Of a stretch of 64,000 nucleotides of DNA, positions 39,421 to 50,374 are shown piece after piece (position 1 is the stretch's first letter; every line of letters starts with the position of its first letter). This DNA comes from Boothiomyces macroporosus. Its lineage: Eukaryota; Chytridiomycota; Chytridiomycetes; Rhizophydiales; Terramycetaceae. Position numbers and translations under genes: made by a program. Below the pieces are notes generated by a model. That model saw nothing but the letters and a program-made list of their open reading frames with translations, was not told the origin of the DNA and did not search any database. The stretch spans positions 17,321 through 81,320 of the forward strand of contig JADGKB010000065.1 of assembly GCA_027604185.1 (NCBI GenBank), read 5' to 3'.

Positions 39421-42400
39421 ATGAATTCAACAAGTCAATTATCAGACACACCCTTAATTGATGCAACAGTAATACTCTTTATTCCATTCATCTCAATCCC
39501 AGCATTAATCATCTCTTTTCGTCTGTTCAAGTATTTCTACCGCCTATACAAAGCCCGACTTTATGGAATTGGAAACGCCAAAGAACTCTTACAAAATCCA
39601 TTAACGCAATTAGGCTTGGGCAGAGAAGAAATTGCTATTCGTAAAGAAAACAGAAAGATTTTGAAAACGCAGTTGAAGCTGGAATTAAAAAACAAGATTC
39701 AGAAACAAGAGAGTGATTCGCTGCTTGGTAGGCAGGTTATAGCTGCTGAACAGTACTTTGAAATCTTGAAAACTCAGTCAATGAAAACCTGGTATGATTT
39801 GCTATCACCAACAGCAGTCAGGACCTATTTGGAGACTTCCAAATATGCAAGATGGTGGATGTTTTTACAACTCACTGTTACCATTCTATCAATTGGCAAC
39901 TACATTACTTTGACTTACATGACCAATTCTAATGATACGAATGGACAAAGTATCATTAAAACAATGGATATGATTTACCCAATAGTGTTTTGCTTAGACT
40001 ATGCCCTCGGCTTTTACATTTCAGACGATAAACTAAAGTTTTACTACAGCCCATTGGCGCTAATCAGTCTCCTCTCAATTGTAACACCATACGTGAATTT
40101 GTTTGCCGAGACTCCAACAAAGTACGTTTGGCTACTGGGATTCATTCGAATATTTAGAGCAATCAGGCTACTTAAAATCTATGAATTGCTAAGTTATACT
40201 CAAACGGAAACTTCTAAACAGCTGACATTATTTGCACTCAATTTCTTTTGTTTTATCTTCTTTTCCAGTAATTACAACTGATATTAGCTTCTATTATTAA
40301 CGCTACGGAAGCCCTAAATTTTGCCATTGAATCTGCGTCAATGAAGTACTGGCATGACGCGCTGTACTATATCATTGAAGAATTCAGGTAAATTGAATTT
40401 ATGCTAGTGGTACGAGCTGCGACCTTGTTCCTACAAATACCATTTCAAGAAGTGTCATGATGGTACTCATCCTCGTTGCAATGACTTACATTCCATGGCA
40501 TGTTTTTAAAATTATTGATTTGTTCAATAGCAAGAACAAGTTTCAACGAAACCCGTTCAAACCTAAACGCAGAAAGTCGCATGTTCTAGTGACTGGCTAC
40601 TTTGATTACAATGCCTTTCTGTTGTTTGCAAAGGTAACCAGTTCCTAAAGAGACCTTTTTTACTTTTGATTCTGAAAGTAGTATTGTACTGTTATTTGAT
40701 CAACCTCCAGAATTGAATGTCCGACATTTGCTTGCTAATCCACTGTACCAATCTAGAATCAAGTATATACAAGGAAACCCATTAAACTTCCTTGATTTAC
40801 AAAGATCTGTTATTCAAAGAGCAACAGCGCTGTTTCTGGTGGGAAAAGTTCATGAACAAAACACTGGTTTATTTGGTTCACCAGAAACAAAGCTGTTGCA
40901 AATGGCAATGTTTATAAAACGAAACTATCCTGGGCTACAGATATTTTCACTCGTGGATTTTATCAAATCCAAAAGTATTTGCAAAGATTATGGAGTCGAA
41001 ATCGTGGTTTGTGTAAACCAAATCAAAGCAGAATTAGCTGCTTTGAATGCTGTATATCCTGGTGTGCAATGTTTACTAACAAATCTATTCCAACCAATAA
41101 CAAAGATTGGTTTCGTGAGTTCGGCTGAAAAATGGATCAAAGAATATCAATGTGGAGCAGCTAATCAAGTGCATGTCATCAAAGTACCACTCGGCCTTGT
41201 TGGAATGGAGTATATTGAACTGGTCAAAGAGTTTTACCGATCCAGAAATATAATGGTAATTGGTAAAATGGAAAACCTAAAGTACAATTCCAGAGTTGGC
41301 CAATCTACTATTCTCAAGGAAGATGATTCAATATATTGTATTACTGATGAATCTGAAGAAGCATTGATTCAAGTTGGACTGGAATATGAAGATCCATTTG
41401 TTCCAAACAAACATGTCTATCACGTAATTGACGAAATTGAAAAAACCGCCAATATAAGCAGTGAAAAAAATGCAAAGCTCGATGTAAAGAATGATCCATT
41501 CAACATGTCCACTTTCAACTCTATTCCTGATACATTGGAGAATCATATTGTGCTTGCTGGGAATTTAAACGTGGAAATAATCACAATATTCGTTCATAAA
41601 CTACGATTGGTATCTCCTTTTATACCTGTGGTCATTGTATACAATCATCAGACGAAAACTAACAAAAAATGGGATGGCATACTGGGAAATAGAAACGTCT
41701 TTGTTATAAGTGGGCATTTAAGTGTTGAAATGACAATGGATAGAGTATCATTGAATAGCTGCAAGAAACTGGTACTTTATTCAGAATCAAGCGATCCAGA
41801 AACGATTTATCTCATCAAAGTACTTTACAATCTTTACCCAAATATTGAAATGAACATCGAACTGTACGACGGCTCAGCATTAAAATACTTTGAAAGTAAT
41901 AATTGGGAAAACGATATTGAACATATAAAGACAAAAACACTGGTCAATACATGCTCGTTAAACTTGAGCGAAAGAAAATCATACTATCAATCCACAAGGA
42001 ACAGAGTCAAGAGCAAAAGCGTGACTGCCAATTTGCTTGCATTCTTTTTTACTAGGCAATCTTTGGGGAAAAATGATTCTAAATTGGATCAACAAGCTGA
42101 TGTAACCGACATATACTTGAACCGAATGAATAATTTGAACAGCTATGATGAAATTAGTAAATGTTCCTTGTACCAACTAGAGTCTACTTTTGCTTCTGGT
42201 AAGGTATTCACCAGCACATTTCCGGCTGCCTTCTTGGCGCACGCATATTTTAAACCGTATATAACCCAAGTCTTTCAAGGTCTAATGGCTGAACTGCATT
42301 TATTGGATATTGATCATGTTTGTGTTGGGAAGCCATTTATTGATCTATTTGAAAAGCTGCTGTCAAAAGGATATCTTGCTCTTGGTCTCTATAGATTCAA

Positions 42401-42491
42401 TAATAATTCAAGCTATGTTTACACCAACTGTCGCAAAGGGGATATAGTTAGCTCCAAAGACAGAGTGTATGTACTACGAGTGGATAAATAA
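39421..42491 (+). CDS. Slo/BK-type RCK channel, copy A, non-canonical filter
   Basis: Slo-family cation channel of 1003 aa after three introns (20, 20 and 19 nt). It has an S0-like N-terminal membrane segment and S1-S4. S4 is arginine-bearing (GFIRIFRAIRLLKIY). S5 and a pore helix (YWHDALYYII) follow, then an S6 matching Slo1 in spacing. Two cytosolic RCK domains come next, recognisable from HVLVTGYFDYNAFLLFAK, ATALFLVGK and EKWIKEYQCG, and the ending is SSYVYTNCRKGD. Pore alignment with Slo1 needs no gap, yet the TVGYGD position reads SGTSCD. A 20-nt intron at 40388-40407 interrupts the first filter codon. Potassium selectivity is therefore doubtful. Tandem with copy B. Confidence 0.85.
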
Positions 42492-42539
42492 AAAGTACTA
42501 ATTCCAATATTTTCCTTGTAAATCCTATTTTTTTCTTTG

Positions 42540-42545
42540 ACGCGT
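42540..42545 (+). promoter_or_regulatory. ACGCGT element 10 bases upstream of channel gene B
   Basis: Same tttgacgcgtaa block and spacing as at 39411-39416. Confidence 0.4.
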
Positions 42546-42549
42546 AAGT

Positions 42550-45500
42550 ATGTCTACACCTCAAGAGAACACTGACGAGCCTTTCATTGATGCAACAGTA
42601 GTCTTGATCTTTCCATTTGTTTTCATTCCAACCACGATTATTGCATTCCGGTTGATAAAGTACTTTTACCGTCTATACTTGGCAAAGCTATACGGGATAG
42701 GTAATAAAATATAACCCAAGCGAATGCGAATGAATTGCTACAAAATCCGCTTGCGCATTTAGGAATTGGAAAGCAGGATACAACTTTTACCAAAGAAATA
42801 CGTCGAATTCAGAAAACTAGACTCAAATTGGAGTTGGAGAATCAGAAGCGAAAACAAGAGAATGATACATTGTTGGGGAAAGGAAAACCACTTGCAGCTC
42901 CGATAATGGCTGCTGAACAGTACTTTGAGGTCTTGAAATCGCACTCAATGAAGACTTGGTACGAAATCCTGTCACCATCTGCTATCCGTAAATCTCTTGA
43001 AACTTCACACTATGCTAGATGGTGGATGTTTGTGCAACTAGTAGTTACAATTTTATCAATCGGAAATTATGTTAGCTTGACGTATCTGGCAAATACGACA
43101 GATATCAATGATCAAAACATCATCAAAACGCTGGATATGATTTATTCCTCAATATTCTTTGTTGACTATATCCTCGCTTTCTATATATCAGAAGACAAGC
43201 TAAAGTTCTACTGCACGCTAATGTCACTGATTGATTTGCTATCTATTGTGACTCCATACATTTACCTGTTTGTTGTAAGCCCAACCAAATTCGTATGGTT
43301 CATTGGATTTGTCAGAGTTTTCAGAGCAGTGCGTATATTAAAGATTTACAGAATCCTAAGTTTTGCGCAAACAGAAACTACAAGGGAACTGACAGTGTTT
43401 GCACTAAACTTTTTTACATTTATATTTTTTTCTAGTAATATTGATTAACATAGCGTCTTTGATAAATGCCACTGAAGCGTTGGATTTTGGGCAAGCAGCA
43501 CCGACAATGAAAAACTGGCACGACGCACTGTATTTCATTATCGGAACGTTTAGGTACTCTCTTCTAATCTAGCACTACCGGGTCGGACTTGGTTCCCACT
43601 TCAACTGTATCCAGAGTAATTGTCATGGTGCTGATTATTATGGCAATCGTCTATATTCCATGGCAAACGTCAAAAATTATTGAAGTGTTCAACAGTCAGA
43701 ATATCTTTCAGCGAAGTACGTTCAAAGCAAAAGACAATACGAGTCATATAGTAATTACTGGAGAAATCAATTACAGCATCATTATTCATTTTGCCAGAGT
43801 AACTTTACCTAATATCAGCAATTCTTTTTGTTTGATGACGACAGCTCCATTGTAATATTGGCAGACAAGCCTCCTACTTTGGATGTTCGAAAATTGCTTA
43901 ACCAGCCTCTGTACAGGTCCAGACTGCATTATTTGCAGGGGGACAGTTTCTCCTTTTCTGATTTAACCAGGGCTCAAGTAGAAAATGCATCTGCTTTCTT
44001 TATACTGCAAGATACTGGCAAATTGGATAAAAATCGGTCAATCAACGTTGATGATGCGAAAACACTGCAGTTAGCAATGTTTATCAAATCCAGATTTACT
44101 GGACTTTCAATTTTTGCCCAAGTATTTGATAAAAAGACTCTGCAATTATGTTCAAACAGTGGAATCGAGAGAGTGTGCTGTATCCACGAAATCAAAGCCG
44201 GTTTGACCGGATTAAATTGCCTTCAAGAAGGTTCTCAGACACTGGTGATGAATATTGTTCAAACATTCAAGGATTACGAGTCTGTTTATGCCAACGAACG
44301 ATGGATCAAAGAATATCAATGTGGAATGTCAAATCAAGTACAACCCCTCAAAACCCCATCAGGTTTACATGGTGTAAAATTCAAAGACGCAGTAAAGGAG
44401 ATCTTTGCTAATTTCAATACCATAGTGATTGCGTTAAAGAGTGAAACCCCAGGGGATGCTTCTGCTAGAATTCAGTTCAATCCTAGCAAAGACTATCGCT
44501 TAAAGGACGATGATGTACTATTTTGTTTGGGAGAAGTCAGCGATGAAAATCTGCTTCGAATGCAATTGTACTATGAACAGACTTACAAAAAGCAAGAATT
44601 ACAAATCATTGATTTGGAATCCGAAATGGAAAAGAAAGCCGTAGTACCTCTTGTAAATATTAAAAGCAAGATTTTGAATTCCAAATTCCAAGAGTTTGAT
44701 TTCCACTCAGAGAACCTGCCAGTGTTGGAAAATCACATTGTTGTTTCTGGGCAAGTTAATTCATCGATTCTGTATTCCTTTATACACCACTTGCGTTCAA
44801 GCAAGTCCAGTGAATCCGAGACTCCAGTAATAATCGTCTATGAAGGACTAGACGAAAACGATACGATCTTTTGGGAAAATATAATCAAGCTTAGCAACGT
44901 TTATCTCTTAACTGGACATTTATGCTTTGATACAATAACTCAAAAAGCGAATTTGACAAAGTGTAAGAAGCTAGTGTTGTTTTCGGAATCTACTGATTCC
45001 CAAACGATTTATCTGGTAAAACTCTTGAAGAGCAAATTCCAAGACATCAAATTGATGGTTGAACTATACGATGGTGCCGCCACCAAATACTTTATAAACA
45101 ATATTTGGGAAAACGACTTTGAACACTTGAAAACCAAAACGATAGTCGACAACTGCTCGTTAAACGTAAGCGAAAGAATTTCATACTACAACTCTTCAAG
45201 ATCAGAATCAAACAACCAAAACACAGTTTCTCAAGTGCTAAAGTTCTTTTTTACAAAAGAATCTTTGAAGCAAGACGACGAGATTAACTTGATTGACAAC
45301 CAGAGAGAAAAAAAGATTGAAACGGGTGTGACAGACATGTACCTCCAGAAAATCACCAATATGAATAATGTGGACGAGATACAGAATGCTAATCATTACC
45401 AGATTGAATATGCCTTTGCAACTGGGTCAATCTCGACCGGAACGTTTTGTTACCCACTCTTATCACACTGCTACTTTAAGCCGTACTTGATTGAGATAGT

Positions 45501-45714
45501 GCACGGGCTGATTGACAATATACAGCTGCTGGAACTGAAAAGCGAGTCGATTGGAATTACATACCACGAGTTAGTGGACAACTTGCTTGAAGTTGGATAT
45601 ATACCGCTCGGGCTTTTACGATTCAATAATGATAGTAGCTATGTATACACAAACTGCAGAAAAGGTGATATTGTATGCCAGAATGACAAAGTTTATGTCT
45701 TGCAACTATCATAA
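42550..45714 (+). CDS. Slo/BK-type RCK channel, copy B, non-canonical filter
   Basis: Paralogue of copy A, 58 bp downstream, 1028 aa after four introns (20, 19, 19 and 20 nt). The first exon, ending in YGI, is found only by splicing. Architecture is the same: S0, S1-S4 with GFVRVFRAVRILKIY, pore helix NWHDALYFII, S6 and two RCK domains with ERWIKEYQCG and SSYVYTNCRKGD. The TVGYGD position reads STTGSD. The intron at 43554-43572 interrupts the filter at the same codon position as in copy A, so gene structure predates the duplication. The RCK halves are clearly diverged between copies, so the duplication is not recent. Confidence 0.85.
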
Positions 45715-45743
45715 TTCATTAATAAACAGCTGATAGAATTTTA

Positions 45744-48700
45744 TTACCAGTCATAGTCAAATCTCTCCAACTGTTCCAGGTTAAGATTGACATCCTTTTG
45801 AACTTTTTTGCGCATGTAAAATATTGGACAGTCCTGAGAGGTGCATAATACTTCTTGTACTAGAGAGCCTTGACAAGCTTGGCATTGAGTCCACAGCTGA
45901 GCATACTTTTTACTGTTTTCATCAAACTGGTGTACTGTTTTCGTGTATAATTCAGGCAAGCGGTCTTGACAATGATCACAGACTGCCTTGTTGTTTTTTA
46001 ACGGAGATTTACATCCTAAACAAGTTGCGCTTTTGATTGCAAATTTCATCAACGCACCGCTAGTTGGTGCAGCAACAGATACAGTACGTGTATGGTTTCC
46101 AACTACATTAAGTAAAAGTACCTAGCAAGGTGTGTGCTTTTTCTCCCATCACTGGTTCAAAGATACGCATCAATGGTTTGGAAAGCTGGTTGTCCAGATA
46201 GTATTTGGTATCGATGGGCAAATTGTTTTCAAGCACATAGATTGGATCTTCAGCTTTTTCATACGCAGCCGCACTTTTAGTTCCTTTAATAATTACATAG
46301 GATACACGATCACCAATAGCTGGAGCAGAACCAGCATCTCTTTTACGCATTCTTTCAGCTAATTCATTGTGCGCTTGTTTGGCGGCATACTCTTGTTTTC
46401 CTAATGCTTTGGAAATTACCAACAATGATAAATCAACCTTGTTTTGCAGTAAATCAGCGATTGTTTCTTTTACGTATTCAACAGCACCATCTCTGTCACG
46501 ATCAATCAACAGCTTGCGCAAACAAGTTTCAATGACAATCGAAACCAGTCTACAACTATCTCTTCGAACAGTTTCAATACCTTTGGCATCCATTTTGTCA
46601 TGTTTATCTGGTTTGGTCCAGTATAATCCGGCATATCTCTTTTTGTTGATCAGCAGGTATGGGAAGTAAACCTTTTCAAAATCCAAATTAATTGGCTTTT
46701 TAAACTCTTTTGTAACAAGCTCAGCAGCTTCCTTTCCCAATCTCATCGCTTCCTCCACTTTATCAGTTCCGAATTTCACCATAATGGAATCAGTGTCACC
46801 ATAGATAACTCTGGCATCAAATTCGTATCCGTTTTGGATAGTGTAATGCGCTTCTACAACCTGTTTTGATTTTTCAATCATCACTCTACCAAAAGAGGTA
46901 ACGCTACTACTAATGGCTAACAATGGAAGCTTTCCAATGGTGGCTCCAGTGAAACCATACACCGAGTTGGCACTAATCTACATTAGCAAAGGGTACTTTT
47001 AAAGCAAGCTGTCTACCATCGAGCACAGCTCTTTTGAAAGGATCACTTTCTTTTTTAAGATCACTCTTTGCTTTTTTACGAGCTTGCAACAAATCTTCCA
47101 AAATGGTTGGCAGTAGTCCTTTTCTAACGGAAGGTTTCAAGAAAATATCATTGTTTGGAGTAACAATGTAGTCATTTTCGGTTAATCCAAATCTAGCAGC
47201 ATGCGATTTATCCTGGATCCAAGTAGAATAACAGAGATTGTGAGCCATCATAATGGATGGATACAAACTAGTGAAATCCAACGTTGCAATAGGGACCTGA
47301 TAGAACCCTTTTTCTGGCTCAATTACAGTAGCTCCTTCATACTGTTCATCAGTGCCTTCAATTTCCATTGCCGGAATCACCAAATCTTCAGATATCGCTT
47401 TACGGAAAAGCTGCGAAACAACCTGCATTAGTTTTTCTTACCTTGATTTGTTGACCTCTAGTCAAGAGATAGTTAAAGTTGACACCAGTTACACGCGCCA
47501 TTTCAATGTAATTAATTACAATCATGAGCTTATCAATTAATCTTTGCGGCAAGTAAGCATCCTTTAAACAGTACACAGCCAATCTTTTTCTAGTTTCTTC
47601 GTTTCCATTTTGTAGATCTGTAATGATGGAATAGTGAACATCTTCCTTTTGCTCACCAAGGAAATGAGCAGACACAGAATTCAAAGAATAACTTCGCAAT
47701 TTATGATCTCTCTGCATATACATTAATACATCCAACTGGATTCTTCCATCGGTATTGATACTTTTTGAATTCCTGGTACCATAGGCTTTAGAAGAGAATT
47801 GAGTGTCTTTGGCCACAGTTTTCAGATTATTGATTCTACCAAGATATGGGAAATGGTCTAATTTCAATGCAATAGCTCTATCTAGTAGATACGGCAAATC
47901 AAAACCATTAATGTTATAGCCTACATTAATATCAAATACCAGTAATAATATCTGGATCAGCCTCTCTAATAAATCTAGCCCATTCCATGAGCAAATCTTC
48001 TTCCCTGTCAAAAGATAGTACTTGGCTTCCAGGAATATGGGCACAAGAACCCAGAGTAAAGATGTTTTTGATCAATGGCTTTGATTGTCCTTGAACTGTG
48101 ATAATATTTGCAATTTGAATAACTGGGTCAATTGCTGGATCAGGGAACACTCCTTTCCTCCCAGCACATTCAATATCAAAAGACAGGATTCTAAGTGGAG
48201 CTATTTTACTCCATTCTTCTTCCGGTTGGTGCGCAACGATATCATTGATATGAACATCAACTTCATACTGACAGTTACTAGTACTCTTTGCGATCTTGTA
48301 TTTCCTTAATTCTACCCAACACATTCCCTGAATCTGAGTATCAATCATAAACCTCAGTGGATATGGGATGTTGGATTCGAATGTTTGAAAGCATGACACT
48401 TGCCCAAGAGAAGGGACATGGAAGCCGTCCTTGAAAGCTCTCTTGCAAGGCGCGATGAAGGATTGCAATCTGTGTTAGCAATTCGTACCTTAGTTTGATC
48501 AATAAAAACATTGACTTTTTCTGATATCCATAGATATTTGCTTTATCTTTAATTTCAACCGAAACGACATTTTTACCTCCTACTTTTCCTTTAGGTATTC
48601 TAGAATTCAAAGCGGACTGATTAGCTATTAATTACATCTAATGCGCTGGTGAAATCGGCAATATTCGCAAAAGTAAATCCAGATGGTGCTGGTACGTAGA

Positions 48701-48890
48701 GATATGGATATCCACCGTGTACATGGCAAAGGACCGAATGACCTTCTTCAGTGATTCCAAACATTCGGATTAGAGATTGCTCTCCATGTGGGCCATTCCC
48801 AAGGTAGTCTTCAACTTCAATTTGCTGGAATATCAACGGCTGGGTGCTATCTAATTCTTGAAACGGTCTTTTCCATTCCTGATCTGACAT
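45744..48890 (-). CDS. POL3: DNA polymerase delta catalytic subunit
   Basis: B-family replicative polymerase of 1010 aa after six introns, all 19 nt. It is somewhat shorter than the usual 1080-1110 aa, the shortage being N-terminal. Exonuclease motifs SFDIECAG and [11 protein letters not shown] are present, as are polymerase motifs [30 protein letters not shown] and YGDTDSIMV. The C-terminal CysA (CLGC..CDHC) and CysB (CQAC..C....C) clusters, needed for binding the B subunit and an iron-sulphur cluster, are intact. Start is ATG at 48890 ([10 protein letters not shown]), directly after tttataaaa. Tandem 30-bp repeats lie just upstream. Confidence 0.97.
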
Positions 48891-48898
48891 TTTTATAA

Positions 48899-48990
48899 AG
48901 TTTACTTTCGGACAATTCACTATTTAAAAGTATACATTCGGACAATTGACTATTTAACTGGTTTACATTCGAACAATTGACTATTTATTA
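48899..48990. repeat. Three tandem copies of a 30-31-bp element upstream of POL3
   Basis: Each unit contains tttacattcggacaattgac or a one- or two-base variant, then tatttaa; the acaattgac cores start at 48912, 48942 and 48973. The array fills the space between the POL3 start and the stop of the upstream hydrolase gene, both on the minus strand, so it is a candidate POL3 promoter element. Confidence 0.75.
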
Positions 48991-49752
48991 TCATGTGATA
49001 AAGTCTACCATGCGATTAAACCAGACTTCGTACCCACAGCATTCCCCGTGTCCGCAGTCAATAATACAAATCTCCTTTGGTCCACGGTAGCACTTGTATA
49101 GCTCCGTGGATTGATAGACAGGTGTCAGAACGTCCTTTTCACATCCAAACACCAGCAGCTTAAACCCGCTCATTTTTTCCAATTTCTGTTTACTGTTGTA
49201 CTCATGATCCATGTAATACAGCAAAGATGCGATTGGGTAATCCAACATATAATCAAAGAAACTGAGCAGATAAGGCTTCTTTAGATCTTGCACTGTCTGA
49301 GTCATTGAGGTAAAGGTAGATTCAAGGATAACGCCAGTTATACTAATCTTGTTTTCGGTCAAGTACTCTGCCAGCCCCAAGCAAATGCCTCCGCCTAGAC
49401 TCTGGCCGTACAAGTACAAGTTGGTGGGTATATTGAAATGCTTCTTGGCATACCAGTAAACGTTAATTGCATCCTGTTTCATCCTTGATTCCGTCGGATG
49501 CTGGCCATTCTTTCTGTACATGAACATTAGGATATTTACATTGATTGTTGACTGGATATATCTGAAAACTGATTCTGGCGGTTCGGTAACTCCATTACCA
49601 TTAAAGTAAAACAACAGCTTGTCTGCAAATATGTTGTAGTAAAAGGTATCTAGTACTACGTCTCCGGAAGGTACTTTGATTGATCCTCTAATCGTTGTTG
49701 GTTCGTAAGCGTAAGGGTACATTAGCGCCAGAATTGCTTGAGGGGTCTGCAT
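48991..49752 (-). CDS. Alpha/beta hydrolase, ABHD13/Bem46-like
   Basis: A 253-aa single-exon protein. The nucleophile elbow GQSLGGGICLG, the later acid in CEKDVLTPVYQS and the histidine in DCGHGECCG form a complete catalytic triad. A FYFNGNGV segment supplies the oxyanion loop typical of the Bem46 group. Unlike most Bem46 proteins no N-terminal membrane anchor is obvious, although the first 20 residues are hydrophobic in part. Substrate unknown. Confidence 0.75.
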   Translation of the reverse strand: MQTPQAILALMYPYAYEPTTIRGSIKVPSGDVVLDTFYYNIFADKLLFYFNGNGVTEPPESVFRYIQSTINVNILMFMYRKNGQHPTESRMKQDAINVYWYAKKHFNIPTNLYLYGQSLGGGICLGLAEYLTENKISITGVILESTFTSMTQTVQDLKKPYLLSFFDYMLDYPIASLLYYMDHEYNSKQKLEKMSGFKLLVFGCEKDVLTPVYQSTELYKCYRGPKEICIIDCGHGECCGYEVWFNRMVDFIT

Positions 49753-49822
49753 GGAAAAAAGTCAAAATAATCAGAGATCCTACAGTAATCAACTCTAATT
49801 CTATGACTAGTATAATCTATTC

Positions 49823-50320
49823 ATGACTATTGCTTATTCGTTCAATAATTGGGCCGGAGCGGCCGATAATTTTTCACCTCGTATGAACGAACAAGTATTC
49901 AGAGAAGCTTCAAAAGTCACTTTGGCCTACATTGGATCCTTCATCTTCACCATTGGGATCCAAGTTGTATTCAAAGTAAAATCGGTAAAGAACCACCAGC
50001 AATTGAAAAAGACTGGAAGTAAGGAAAAGTATGATCGCTACCAAGACGAAATTATGATTCCGGTTGATAGATCGGTAGGTAACTTTATGGAATGGCAAGG
50101 GTCTTTTATTTTGTTGTTCTGGATGAATGCCTACCTGCGTGGACAAGATATCTGGGTTGGATGGATTTATGTTGCAGTAAGAATGTTGTATCCATTGCTT
50201 GCTCTTGCTGGTGGTGTCTCTCGAAAAGGAGCGCAGCCATTAATCTTTTTGACTACTGTTCCTGGTTATGCAGTCTTGTCTTACTATGGCTATCAAATCT
50301 ACAAAGTGCTTTACCAATAA
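49823..50320 (+). CDS. MAPEG-like four-helix membrane protein, 165 aa
   Basis: Four hydrophobic segments are visible. The stretch NFMEWQGSFILLFWMNAYLRG, followed by WIYVAVRMLYPLLALAGG, fits the MAPEG fold (microsomal glutathione transferase/FLAP/LTC4 synthase-like). The N-terminal segment (IGSFIFTIGIQVVF) and a polar loop precede it. Enzymatic activity cannot be judged. The last codons and 3' flank are duplicated directly downstream. Confidence 0.6.
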   Translation: MTIAYSFNNWAGAADNFSPRMNEQVFREASKVTLAYIGSFIFTIGIQVVFKVKSVKNHQQLKKTGSKEKYDRYQDEIMIPVDRSVGNFMEWQGSFILLFWMNAYLRGQDIWVGWIYVAVRMLYPLLALAGGVSRKGAQPLIFLTTVPGYAVLSYYGYQIYKVLYQ

Positions 50321-50373
50321 ACATTCACCAATAGTTCTCTACAAAGTGCTTTACCAATAAACATTCACCAATA
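50298..50373. repeat. 36-bp direct repeat spanning the stop codon of the MAPEG-like gene
   Basis: 50298-50333 and 50338-50373 are identical and separated by four bases. The unit contains the last six codons, the TAA and an overlapping AATAAA, so both the stop and a possible polyadenylation signal are doubled. Confidence 0.95.
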
Positions 50374-50374
50374 A

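Noticed and set aside
40386..43588. Loss of the GYG filter as a mis-splicing artefact
   Set aside because: Without splicing both frames stop at once; the chosen 20- and 19-nt introns keep exact Slo1 spacing. A 29-nt alternative in copy A would shorten the pore and still lack GYG.
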